DNA of 64,000 nt from Cacajao melanocephalus (Eukaryota > Chordata > Mammalia > Primates > Pitheciidae). The position numbers and the translations under genes were made by a program. Positions 23,062-33,603 of the stretch are shown here, piece after piece (the first letter of the stretch is position 1; each line of letters begins with the position of its first letter). The notes beneath the pieces were generated by a model. The model did no database searches and was not told the origin of the DNA. It was given only the letters and a program-made list of their open reading frames with translations. The stretch spans positions 1 to 64,000 of the forward strand of contig CAUYLG010044640.1 of NCBI GenBank assembly GCA_963573385.1. The letters run 5' to 3'.

Positions 23062-26000
23062 ATGGCAGGATCAAATTCACACATAACAATATTAACCTTA
23101 AATATAAATGGGCTAAATGCCCCAATCAAAAGACACAGGCTGGCAAATTGGATAAAAAGTCAAAACCCATCGGTGTGCTGTATTCAGGAAACCCATTTCA
23201 TATGCAAGGACACACATAGGCTAAAAATAAAGGGATGGAGGAAGATTTATCAAGCAAATGGAGAGCAAAAAAAAGCAGGAGTTGCAATCCTAGTCTCTGA
23301 TAAAATGGACTTTAAAGCAACAAAGATCAAAAGAGACAAAGAAGGGCATTACATAATGGTGAAAGGATCAATGCATCAAGAAGGACTAACGATCCTAAAT
23401 ATATATGCATCCAATACAGGATTGCCCAGGTATGTAAAGCAAGTTCTTAACGACCTAAAAAGGGACTTAGACTCCCACACAATAATAGTGGGAGACATTA
23501 ACACTCCACTGTCAATATTAGACAGATCAATGAGACAGAAAATTAACAATGATATCCAGGACTTAAACTCAGATCTGGACCAAGAGGACCTAATAGACAT
23601 CTACAGAAATCTCCACCCGAAATCCACAGAATATACATTCTTCTTAGCACCCCATGACACCTACTCTAAAATTGACTGCATAATTGGAAATAAATCACTC
23701 CTCAGCAAATGAAAAAGAACAGAAATCATAACAAACAGTCTCTCAGACCATGGTGCAATCAAATTAGATCTCAGAATTAAGAAACTAACTCAGAACTGCA
23801 CAACTTCATGGAAACTGAACAACTGGCTCCTGAACGTCAACTGGATAAACAATGAAATGAAGGCAGAACTAAAGATGTTTTTCAAAACCAACGAGAATGA
23901 AGACACAACATACCAGAATCTCTGGGACACATTTAAAGCAGTGTGTAGAGGGAAATTTATAGCAATAAATGCCCACCAGAGAAGTGAGGAAAGATCTAAA
24001 ATCAACACCCTATCATCAAAGTTGAAAGAGCTAGAGGATCAATATCAAAAAAACTCAAAAGTTAGCAGAAGATGAGAAATAACTAAGATCAGAGCAGAAC
24101 TGAAGGAGATAAAGACACAAAAAATCCTTCAAAAAATCAGTAAATCCGGGAGGTGGTTTTTTGAAAAGATCAACAAAATAGACAGCTAACCAGATTAGTG
24201 AAAGGAATTAAATAGATGCAATAAAAAATGATAAAGGGGATATCACCACTGACACCACAGAAATGCAAACTACAATCAGAGATTACTACAAAAAACTGTA
24301 TGCACATAAACCAGTAACCCTGGAAGAAATGGATAAATTCCTGGACACTTGCACCCTCCCAAGCCTAAACCCAGAAGAAGTTGAAACCTTGAATAGACCA
24401 ATAACAAGAGCTGAAGTTGAGGCAGAGAATAATAGCCTACCAACCAAAAAAAGTCCAGGTCCAGATGGGTTCAGAGCCGAATTCTACCAGACGTACAAAG
24501 AGGAGCTGGTACCGTTCCTTCTGAAACTATTCCAAACAATGCAAAAAGAGGGAATCCTTCCCAAATCATTTTATGAGACCAACATCATCCTGATAACAAA
24601 ACCCAGCAGAGACTTAAGAAGAAAAGAAAACTTCAGGCCAATATCCATGATGAACATAGGTGCAAAAATCTTCAATAAAATACTGGCAAACTGATTGCAA
24701 CAGCACATCAAAAAGCTTATCCATCAGGAACAAGTAGGCTTCATTCCAGGGATGCAAGGATGGTTCAACATATGCAAGTCTATAAAGGTAATCTATCACA
24801 TAAACAGAACCAAAGACAAAAACCACATGATTATCTCAATAGATCCAGAGAAGGCCTTCGACAAAATTCAACAGCTCTTTATGCTAAAAACTCTAATTAA
24901 ACTAGGTATAAAGAAACATATCTCAAAATAACAAAAGCTATTTGTGACAAACCTACAGCCAGTATCATACTGTATGGGCAAAAACTGGAAGCATTCCCTT
25001 TGAAATCCGGCACTAGACAAGAATGCCCTCTGTCACCACTCCTATTCAATATAGTATTGGAAGTTCTAGCCAGAGCAATTAGGCAAGAAAAAACAAAGGG
25101 TATTCAATTAGGAAAAGAGGAAGTCAAATTGTCTCTATTTGCAGACGACATGATTGTATATTTAGAAGACCCTATCATCTCAGCCCAAAATCTACTTAAA
25201 CTGATAAGCAACTTCAGCAAAGTCTCAGGATCCAAAATCAATGTGCAGAAATCACAAGCATTTCTATACACCAATAACAGACTAACAGAGAGCCAAATCA
25301 TGAGCGAACTCCCATTCACAATTGCTACAAAGAGAATAAAATACCTACGAATACAACTAACAAAGAATGTAAAGGACCTCTTCAAGGAGAACTACAAACC
25401 ACTGCTTAAGGAAATAAGAGAGGACACAAACAAAAGAGAGACACTCCATGCTCATGGTTAGGAAGAATCAATATCGTGAAAATGGCCATACTACCCAAAG
25501 TAATTTGTAGATTCAATGCTATCCCCATCAAGCTACCAATGACCTTCTTCACAGAACTGGAAAAAACCACCTTAAACTTCATATGGAACCAAAAGAGAGC
25601 CTGCATACCCAAGACAATCCTAAGCAAAAAGAACAAAGCCGGAGGCATCATGCTACCTGATTTCAAACTATATTGCAAAGCTACAGTAATCAAAACAGCA
25701 TGGTACTCATACCAAAACAGAGATATAAACCAATGCAATGGAACAGAGGCCTTGGAAGCAATGCCACACATCTACAACCACCTGATCTTTGACAAACCTG
25801 ACAAAGACAAGCAATGGGGAAAGATTCCGTGTTTAATAAATGGTGTTGGGAAAACTGGCTAGCAGTGTGCAGAAAGCAGAAACTGGACCCCTTCCTGACA
25901 CCTTACACTAAAATTAGCTCTAGAAGGATTAAAGACTTTAACATAAGACCTAACACCATAAAAACACTAGAAGAAAACCTAGGCAAAACCATTGAGGACA

Positions 26001-26863
26001 TAGGCATAGGCAAGGACTTCATGACTAAAACACCAAAAGCATTGGCAACAAAAGCCAAATTAAACAAATGAGACCTAATTAAACTCCAGAACTTCTGTAC
26101 AGCAAAGGAAACAATCATTAGAGTGAACCGGCAACCAACAGAATGGGAAAAAATTTTTGCAATCCATCCATCTGACAAAGGGCTAATATCCAGAATCTAC
26201 AAAGAACTAAAACAGATTTACAAGAAAAAAAACAAACCCATCCAAAAGTGGGAGAAGGATATGAACAGACATTTTTCAAAAGAAGACATATATGAGGCCA
26301 AGAAACATATAAAAAAATGCTCATCATCACTGATTATTAGAGAAATGCAAATCAAAACCACATTGAGACACCACTTCACGCCCGTTAGAATGGCAATCAT
26401 TAAAAAATCTGGAGACAACAGATGCTGGAGAGGATGTGGAGAAATAGGAACACTTTTACACCATTGGTGGGAATGTAACCTAGTTCAACCATTGTGGAAG
26501 GCAGTGTGGCGCTTCCTCAATGACCTAGAAACAGAAATTCCATTTGACCCAGCAATCTCATTACTGGGTATATACCCAAAGGATTATAAATCATTCTGTT
26601 GTAAAGACACATGCACACATATGTTCATAGCAGCACTGTTTACAATAGCAAAGACCTGGAACCAACCCAAATGCCCATCAACAATAGACTGGACAAGGAA
26701 AATGTGGCACGTATACACCATCGAATACTATGCAGCCATGAAAAATGATGAGTTCATGTTCTTTGTAGGGACATGGATGAATCTGTAAACCATCATTCTC
26801 AGCAAATTGACACAAGAACAGAAAATCGAACATCGCATGTTCTCACTCATAGGCGGGTGTTGA
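23062..26863 (+). pseudogene. L1 ORF2 (endonuclease-reverse transcriptase) remnant
   Basis: ORF2p nicks DNA and copies L1 RNA at the nick. Start ATG at 23062 (MAGSNSHITILTLNINGLN). The endonuclease part stays open to 23712. Catalytic-site motifs 'LNINGLN', 'QETHF', 'NIYASN' and 'VGDINTP' are visible, but the conserved 'KIDH' reads KIDC (codon at 23677-23679), which loses the catalytic His. A TGA follows at 23710-23712. Downstream pieces lie in shifting frames: 23857-24075, 24263-24694 (stop TGA 24692-24694), 24695-24931, 25000-25461 with the RT motif FADD at 25138-25149, 25476-25862 and 26123-26788. The last has the C-terminal Cys-rich motif C-X3-C-X7-H-X4-C at 26423-26476. The original end is near 26863. 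Length is close to the usual 3.8 kb. Confidence 0.93.
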
Positions 26864-27115
26864 ACAATGAGAACACATGGACGCAGGGAGGGGAGCATCA
26901 CACACTGGGATCTGTTGGGAGGGGGCCAAGGGAGGGACAGCAGAAGGGTGGGGAGTTCAGGGAGGGATAACATGGGGAGAAATGCCACATGTAGGTGACG
27001 TGGGGATGGAGGCAGCAAACCACATTGCCATGTGTGTACCTATGCAACAGTCTTGCATGATCTGCACATGTACTCCAGAACCTAAAGTACAATAAAAATT
27101 AAAATAATAATAAAT
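26864..27115 (+). other. L1 3' UTR and A-rich tail
   Basis: This holds the polypurine G-rich stretch typical of primate L1 3' UTRs (about 26886-26970), then 'cacatgtactccagaaccta' and 'aagtacaataaaaatt', with AATAAA-type signals near 27092, and a TAATAA-rich tail. The target duplication follows directly. Confidence 0.85.
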
Positions 27116-27126
27116 AGAAGGTTTTC

Positions 27127-27729
27127 AGGAATTCATTGTTTTATAATTCCAGTTTCACTGAAATGCCAAAAAGTATGAAATATGTTGAAGTTTTTAAACA
27201 ATGAAAACTAGAATGGTTTAGTGAAAGATAGCTATATGTATAGATCCTTGATTGGTACACTTTTTCTATCAATTGGGTTTGTGTAGTGTGGATTTCTTTA
27301 AAAATGAGAACACTCTTGTAGTCATTTTCACTATATTGAGAAACACTGATTTCATATATGTGTCTCCTTGCTAAAAAATTGAGAGGTGTAAGAACTTGGC
27401 CAAATGTAACTCTGCAGCCTTTGCACTTTGTTAATAACACCATAGTACCTCATGGGGTTTTTAACACCATCATTAAAAGAAACTCATTTGGTTCTCACCT
27501 TTATTATCTCATTTTTCTTACTCTCCCTGGGAGGCATGGACTCATACTGCTACTTGTGAGTACAGAGAGGAAACTCTGAGAGGTCAGCCAATATAAAGTG
27601 ATGGTCAGCAAGAAGGCTTGAGAGAACTCACCTGTGCCAAAAATAGTCCAGCCTACCAGTATGGAAAGTAGGATACCAGAAGATCTTGACACAAGCGTTC
27701 AAGGGAAGTGAGATTCCGTCAAATGACTG
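27127..27729. other. No recognisable feature (3' flank of L1)
   Basis: About 600 bp without a nameable repeat. A 100-codon minus-strand frame (27141-27443) has no domain. Confidence 0.4.
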
Positions 27730-27875
27730 TCCCTGTCTTCTACTTATTTCTCTCTACTACTTATTAGATACACTGTGTCACTGTGGACAAATTACTCAAC
27801 TTTGGCTCACAGCTTTCTCATCTGAAAAATGCGAAGCATAATATCTGGTTCACTTCTGGAAAGAGATTATTTCCT
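27730..27875 (+). repeat. MIR SINE
   Basis: Plus-strand MIR: 'ctactacttattagatacac', 'tgtggacaaattactcaact', 'cagctttctcatctgaaaaa' and 'tgcgaagcataata'. Confidence 0.7.
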
Positions 27876-28079
27876 AAGAAAGATTAGCTCTGATTCTGAC
27901 TAGGGATGAGGGGGAAAAGGGAAATGAGGGTCTGCATCTTGCTTTTCTCCTGAACATGGTTTCTGTAAGAAGAGTGGGATGGTCGCTACTTCAGCCTCAG
28001 GGCTCCTTCCTTCCTATACTACATAGATTTTTAAAATATAACTTCTCCTATGTGCATGTCTTCTTTCCACAGTTTTAGA

Positions 28080-28200
28080 TCCTAGACTTCCAGAGTACCC
28101 AACTGGGGCAGACTTCAGATAATTATAGTTCAAACCCCTCTTATTATAGATGAGAAAACCGAGAACCAACGAGGGGATTCCAAGAAGAAAGTCTCTTGCA
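28080..28200 (-). repeat. Ancient SINE-like relic
   Basis: 'cagataattatagttcaaac', 'ccctcttattatagatgag' and 'aaaaccgagaacc' match the mammal-wide block 'cccctcattttacagatgag(gaaactgagg)'. Family not assigned. Confidence 0.4.
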
Positions 28201-28209
28201 TTTCCTTTC

Positions 28210-29135
28210 CTTTAGGAGAGGAGCCTCCAACACCCCCCACCCTCTACCCCCATACCAGTCTGAGGAGTGTTAGGGACTGAGCCACACAGCGGGAGGTGAG
28301 CAGCAGCAGGTGAGTGAGGGACGCTTCCTCTGCATTTGCAGTCACTCCCCATCACTCATACCACCTGAGCTCCAGCTCCTGTCAGATCAGTGGCTGCTTT
28401 AGATTCTCATAGGAGGGCAAACCCTATTGTGAACTGCACATGCAAGGGATCTAGGTTGTGTGCTCCTTACAAGAATCTAATAATGCCTGATGATCTGTCA
28501 CTGTCTCCCATCACCCCTGGATAGGACCATCTAGTTACAGGATTCCATGATTCTACATTATGTCCCAGATTCCAATTGATTCTACATTATGATAAGGTTG
28601 TATAATTATTTAATTAAATATTACAATGTAATAATAGAAATCAAGTATACAATAAAGGTAATGTGCTTGAATCATCCTGAAACCTTCGCCCCAATCTCTA
28701 CCCCAGGTCCATGAAAAAAAATGTCTTCCACGAAACTGGTTCCTCATGCCAGAAAGGTTAATGACATGACTTGGCTGTGTCCTCACTCAACTCTTATGTC
28801 TAATTGTAGTCCCCATATATTGTGGGAAGGAGCCCATGGGTGGTACTTAAATCATGGGGGCGGTTACCCCCATGCTGCTGTTCTTGTAGTAATGGGCTCT
28901 CTTGAGATATGATGGTTTTATAAGAGGCTTTCCCCTCTCTGGATCAGCACTTCTTGCTGCCGCCATATAAAGAAGGAACTGTTGCTTCCGCTTTTGTTAG
29001 TTTCCTGAGGCCTCCCCAGCCATACTGAACTGTGACTCAATGAAGCCTCTTTCTTTTATAAATTACCCAGTCCTGGGTATGTCTTTATTAGGTGTGTGAA
29101 AACAGACCAATATGATCGAGACCACTGCTCTAGGA
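28210..29135 (+). mobile_element. MER1 (hAT-Charlie DNA transposon), split by an MST LTR
   Basis: MER1 sequence runs 28218-28761, with 'agccacacagcgggaggtga', 'cctgtcagatcagtggctgc', 'tctcataggagggcaaaccc', 'tgtgaactgcacatgcaagg' and 'tgtcttccacgaaactgg'. It resumes at about 29115-29127 with its last bases, GAGACCACTG. The 8-bp target duplications expected of hAT elements flank the whole: ctttagga at 28210-28217 and ctctagga at 29128-29135 (7 of 8 match). The terminal C of the left repeat is mutated to G. No transposase is encoded. Confidence 0.9.
28762..29114 (+). mobile_element. MST-type MaLR LTR inserted in MER1
   Basis: A solo LTR of the MST/THE1 group: start 'tgacatgacttggctgtgtcc', 'attgtagtccccatatattg', 'tgtgggaaggagcccatggg', TATA-like 'ttttataagaggctttcccc', 'ttcttgctgccgccatataa', and the end 'gtgaaaacagaccaatatg'. 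It sits about 13 bp from the right end of MER1. A 5-bp target duplication is not clear, because both sides have mutated. Confidence 0.88.
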
Positions 29136-30394
29136 GGCCTCTGGTTTTGAAAACTCTAGGTCCCTGGGAGGATTAAGCTAGAAAAAACGAGGGGACGTGG
29201 CAGGTGCTGTTGAGTAGAGAACCATGAGAGTTGTATGAGAGAGGAAAGTGAGATTCCTCAAGTCTAGAAAGACAGTGGTGGTTCAGAGGAGACTTGGAGG
29301 CTTATGTAATTTACTCTGGCGCACATTTATGCTCGCTTTGATGAAGCATCCTCAGCTTTGTGGGGCCCCTAACTTACGTCAGTCTGTTCCTCCTCAGTGG
29401 AAGACACTTTGACTTTCTTAGACAATTTCCTCTGTCTTCACCAGGACAACTTTACTTATGTATGGGAACCCATATTTGCTAGAATCTTAACTTCAGCCAG
29501 ATTAGAGGAAGACTGTTATTCTTCCCTCCATTTAAAAGGTATTTTCCTTCAGTGTGTACAAGTATATGTATGCACACACATATATATAATATTTATATGT
29601 ACTATACACATTATATATACATATATACTATGTATTTTTTCTTTGTACATAAAAAAGCATAAAAGTATACCTTGGCCAAGTTTATTTCCTCAGCCATTCC
29701 CATGTGGGTTCCATCTCTTCCCTGTCACCATCAATTCTGTCTATCCACAGCTTGAAAAGCAATAATCAAATCCATTTGTATCAACAAAGTTGCCTATCAC
29801 ATGCTGAAAAGGCTGGCATTTTATGCATGTTTTACTTCTCTACAATCAAAAATATCCTAAGTTAAATGAAGACAGGAAAGGTGTTCATAAATAGAAATGG
29901 CACTGTCCTGATTTTATCATTTTCTATCTAGGTGCCTTACTCATGTGGTTTAAGTGGCAGTTAGATTTTTTTTTAATTATCCTCTTTCAAAAATGCAATG
30001 TATTTGAAGCAAAAAATCCATCTAGTTCTATGTGAATGAGCCTTGGGAAAATTGCTTTCTATTATCAATATTTTCCAGCAAGAGCCACAATGAGGAATGT
30101 GTCTCTTCTGAAGTATGTGCTGTTTCTCCTTGGAGCCCTTGTTTATTAATCATCCTGAAATTCTGAGCTATCTAAACTAGTGTGAAGTCCTTCTTCAAGC
30201 TCTGAAAATGAGTAAGTTAGCTTTATTTTCTCCTTGACATTACTGGTATGAAGGAAAGTGGAGTAGAATCCAGGTGGAGGTATGTCCTATGTCACAGAGA
30301 CCCTGTTGTAGAACTCAGCCAGCTAAATCAGATAGAGGCTCAGAAGCATGACCACTTTACAGTAGAAACTATATTTTAAAAGCAGTAAATACTG
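29136..30394. other. Unassigned, with a CA/TA-rich tract
   Basis: No repeat family or gene recognised. An impure CA/TA dinucleotide tract lies at about 29565-29640. It falls inside a 122-codon frame (29397-29765), which has no domain and whose low-complexity middle comes from the microsatellite. Confidence 0.4.
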
Positions 30395-30542
30395 GACTTC
30401 TCTTTTTCCCTTGACCTTAATATACGGTATGTATGTATATATGACATTTTTTTCCATGAACCAGGGGGTGGGAGGGAAGGTTTTGGGATGATTCAAGCAT
30501 ACATATCTACTGTATATGAAGGTCAAGGGAAAAGGAGAAATC
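30395..30542. repeat. Imperfect palindrome, 41-bp arms, 60-bp loop
   Basis: Left arm 30398-30438 and right arm 30499-30539 are reverse complements at 36 of 41 positions, with the arm core CCCTTGACCTT / AAGGTCAAGGG. The 60-nt loop is G-rich ('ccagggggtgggagggaagg'). It could be a small MITE, or a hairpin if transcribed. No TA or 8-bp target repeats are obvious. Confidence 0.75.
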
Positions 30543-30689
30543 TAGCATTCTGTCACGTCATAATGGACTTTTGGGGGGAGTGTATCTATGCATATACTGA
30601 ATATATGATATCCTCTTTTTCCTGATAATGATAATCATTTTTACTTCATGACCATCATCAATATCTTATGCATAGTCATCATCATCACT

Positions 30690-30840
30690 ATCACAATTAT
30701 TATAGCTTTGACTTATTAAGCAATTACCATGAATGAGACACTATTCTAAGCACTTTGCATATTTATTATTTACAGTCACTACCAGCACATAATATAATCG
30801 TGATTATCATTTTAAGAAACCCGAAGCTTAGAGAGTTATC
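30690..30840 (-). repeat. MIR SINE
   Basis: Minus-strand MIR: 'tgagacactattctaagcac', 'tttgcatatttattatttac' and 'gaaacccgaagcttagagag'. Confidence 0.65.
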
Positions 30841-31494
30841 TGTTTTTAGAGGGAGGCCTGGGCATCATCTATGGATGAGAAAGTAGCCTGTGAGGGCCCC
30901 AAAGTGCTTCTGGATATCTTCCAATATACAAAATACCACGCTGCTTCTTCATTAATGTGGTTCCCTTCCTCTGCTTCTCTTCGGCTTGGGATTTCTGGAA
31001 GTAGCTTTACCCTACCGGCTACTGACTCCAGCTTGCTATTTGGCAGCCCCACAAGCATGCATGGGTTTATGGTGAGGTCATATTGCCCTAGTACTCTCAC
31101 TTAGGGCAATTGGTGACTAGGACAGCAGATCTTAATGTTACTTAATAGGTTTAACATTATCTTCTTACATAACCTAAACTTTGCTCACATTTCACATATG
31201 TGACTATGTCTAAGTAAAGATAAGTGTATTATGTGTTCAGTCTATGGCTAGGATTATGACAGTATAAGAAGTATCACCTCAAAAGGCGATGTTCTCCTTC
31301 TGGCTATGGAGGATTAGCTTAGATCAGATTGATCCTTTTGCAGAGAACTAGGTTATAGGCATAAAATGATTTTAAAATGTCCCAGAAAGGTTTTTACAGA
31401 GACTGAGGTTACCAAGCCCTAAGCAGCCAAGAGCCCAGAGAGAAGGGAAGTACAGAATAAGGTAGGAGTCATGTTTGATGAGACAATAGGTGGG
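30841..31494. other. No recognisable feature
   Basis: About 650 bp. Overlapping opposite-strand frames of 77 and 84 codons at 30846-31104 look like chance. No repeat named. Confidence 0.35.
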
Positions 31495-31705
31495 AATGTC
31501 CTAAAACTGTTAAACACACTGACCCACAGAGCCAAGAAACCTGTCAAACCCCAAGAAGAATAAAATAAAACTACACATAGGTAAAAACAGTAAAACTGTT
31601 AAATAAATAAAAGTAAAAAATTTAAATATAGACAGAAGGAAAAAGAGACATATAACTTTTAAAGAAAAAGAAATAAAATGCAGACTTTATTCAACACAAG
31701 TTATG
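31495..31705 (+). mobile_element. L1M ORF1 fragment (left part of a split L1M)
   Basis: 'ctgacccacagagccaagaa', 'aaccccaagaagaataaaa', 'tacacataggtaaaaacag' and 'aaaaagagacatataac' match the 3' half of ORF1 of old L1M. The same element resumes at 35594. It contains the left 8-bp target duplication (aagttatg, 31698-31705) of the L1 that follows. Confidence 0.65.
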
Positions 31706-32137
31706 TCTGTTGCCCACTTTTTAATGGGGTTGTTTTTTTGCTTGTTGAATTGTTTAAGTTCCTTTTACATCCTACATAGTAGACCTTTGTTGCATAGTTT
31801 GTGATTTTTTTTTGACCATTCTGTAAGCTGTCTGTTTACTCTGTTGATAGTTTATTTTGCTGTGCAGAAACTCATTAGTTGAATCGCATTTCATTTGTAA
31901 ATTTGGGTTGGTTTTTTTTGTTGTTGCAGTTGCTCTTGGGGGCTTAGTCCAAATTATTTGCCAAGGCCCATGTCCATTAGGGTATTTCCTTTGTTTTCTT
32001 ACAGGATTTTTATAGTTTTAGGTCTTACATTTAAATCTTTAATCCATCTTGAGTTGATTTTTGTTTACAGTGAGAGATAGAGGTTTAGTTTCATTCTGCA
32101 TATGCACAGCCAGTTGTCCCAACACCACTTATTAAAT

Positions 32138-32942
32138 AGAAAGTCCTTTCCCCATTGCAAAGGATGTGGAGAAATAGGAACACTTTTACACTGTTGGTAG
32201 GAGTGTAAATTAGTTCAATCATTGTGGAAGACAGTGTGGCAATTCCTCAAGGATCTAGAAATATAAATACCATTTGACCAAGTAATCCCATTACTGGGTA
32301 TATACACAAAGGATTGTAAAGACACATGCACACGTATGTTTATTGTGGCACTGTTCACAATAGCAAAGACTTGGAACCAACCCAAATGCCCATCAATGTT
32401 AGACTGGATAAAGAAAATGTGGCACAAACATTCCATGGAATACTATGCAGCCATAAAAAAGGATGAGTTCATGTCCTTTGCAAGGACATGGATGAAGCTG
32501 GAAACCATCATTCTCAGCAAACCGACACAAGAACAGAAAACCAAACACTGCATGTTCTCACTCATAAGTGGGTGTTTAACAATGAGAACAAATGGACACA
32601 GGGAGGGGAACATCACACACCCAGACCTGTCGGGGGGTATGGGGCTACAGGAGGAATAGCAAGGGGTTGGTGGATTGGAAAGGGATAACTTTAGGAGAAA
32701 TTCCTAATATAAATAACGGGGGTATGGATGCAGCAAACCACCATGGCAAGTGTATACCTATTTAACAAACCTGCAATTTCTGCACATGTACCCCAGAACT
32801 TGAAGTATAATAATAATAAAAAAAGAAAAGTCAATTGCAACCATACTGCTTATGTTTAACTTATTTAAAGCAGGTGTAATTTATCAATATCTAATGAAAA
32901 TGAAAGTGTTCACACAAAAAAAGAAAGTCTTTTCCCCATTGC
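32138..32942 (+). mobile_element. 5'-truncated L1PA-type element with apparent 3' transduction
   Basis: A plus-strand L1 covering the last part of ORF2 and the 3' UTR runs 32159 to about 32831 ('ggatgtggagaaataggaac' to 'cagaacttgaagtataataa'). It has an A-rich end (TAATAATAAAAAAAG), then about 83 bp of non-L1 sequence (32832-32914), then a second A-run. Target duplications of 21 bp with one mismatch flank the whole at 32138-32158 and 32922-32942 (shared core TTTCCCCATTGC). It interrupts the inverted part of the older L1. ORF2 sequence in 32336-32590 is open but only a C-terminal stub. Confidence 0.9.
32832..32914 (+). other. Candidate 3'-transduced segment
   Basis: Non-L1 sequence between the L1's own A-rich end and a terminal A-run, inside the target duplications. 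This layout is how L1 carries downstream flanking DNA when the first polyadenylation signal is bypassed. I recognise no repeat in it. Confidence 0.7.
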
Positions 32943-33360
32943 TTATTTTTTTTGACTTTGTCAAAGATCAATTGGTTGGTCGTAGGGATATGGTTTTATT
33001 TCTGGGCTCTCTGTTTTGTTCCATTGGTGTATGAGTCTGTTTTTTCACTAGTACCATTACTGCTTTGATTACTATGGCCTTGTTATATAGCTTGAAGTTG
33101 GGTAATGTGATGAAGTCAGACTTTTATTTTTGCTTAGGATTGTTTAGCCATTTTGGCTCTTTTCGAGTTCCATATGAATTTTAGGATTCACACTCCAATT
33201 CCTTGAAAAAAGACATTGGCAGTTTGCTAGGAATAGCATCAAATCTGTAGATTGCTTTGGACAATATACTCATTTTAATGATAATGATTCTTCCAATTTG
33301 TGAGCATGGGATGTTTCTCCATTTGTTTGTGTCACCTGTGATTTCTTTCAGCAGTGTTTG

Positions 33361-33603
33361 TTAGTTCTCCTTGCAGAAACTTTTTGCCCCTTGGCTAGAT
33401 GCATTCCTAGTTATTTTATTTTTTGTTGCTATTGTAAATGGGACTGTGTTCTTGATTTGGCTTTCAGCTTGAACGTTGTTGGTGTATAGAAATGGCACTG
33501 ATTTTTGTACATTTATGTTGTATCTTGAAACTTTATTGAAGTTGTTTATCAGTTTTAGGAGCCTTTTAGTGGAGACTTTAGAGTTGTCTAGGTATAAAAT
33601 CAT
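33361..33603 (-). pseudogene. L1 ORF2 reverse-transcriptase remnant (inverted part)
   Basis: The minus-strand frame encodes the region just after the RT catalytic FADD: '[20 protein letters not shown]' followed by a '[14 protein letters not shown]' type segment and 'PFLYTNN'. Typical of L1 ORF2. Flanking frames are broken. Confidence 0.8.

Larger units (their letters stand above)
20890..27126 (+). mobile_element. Full-length primate L1 (older L1PA / L1PB range), inactive
   Basis: The element runs about 20901-27115 (6.2 kb) with every canonical part: 5' UTR, ORF1, ORF2, G-rich 3' UTR and an A-rich tail. An 11-bp target duplication (aaaaggttttc at 20890-20900, agaaggttttc at 27116-27126, one mismatch) flanks it. 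The upstream junction reads TT/AAAA, the expected L1 endonuclease site. The 5' end begins 'ggtggggaggatccaagacg'. The canonical YY1-type core AAGATGG reads AAGACGG here. ORF1 and ORF2 carry stops and frameshifts, so it cannot move on its own. The lineage is judged from ORF and UTR character; the exact subfamily is not assigned. Confidence 0.93.

Noticed and set aside
20901..27115. Possibility that the full-length L1 is retrotransposition-competent
   Set aside because: ORF1 has a stop and frameshift, ORF2 has several stops and frameshifts, and the endonuclease catalytic His is replaced.
29397..29765. 122-codon open frame
   Set aside because: Its middle third is a CA/TA microsatellite translated as Tyr/Ile/Thr; no known domain and no exon signals.
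30846..31104. Overlapping frames on both strands (84 and 77 codons)
   Set aside because: Mutual shadows with no domain; a few hundred bases without stops is expected by chance.
32336..32659. 107-codon plus-strand frame looking like a conserved protein
   Set aside because: It is the C-terminal stub of L1 ORF2 running into the 3' UTR, in a 5'-truncated copy.
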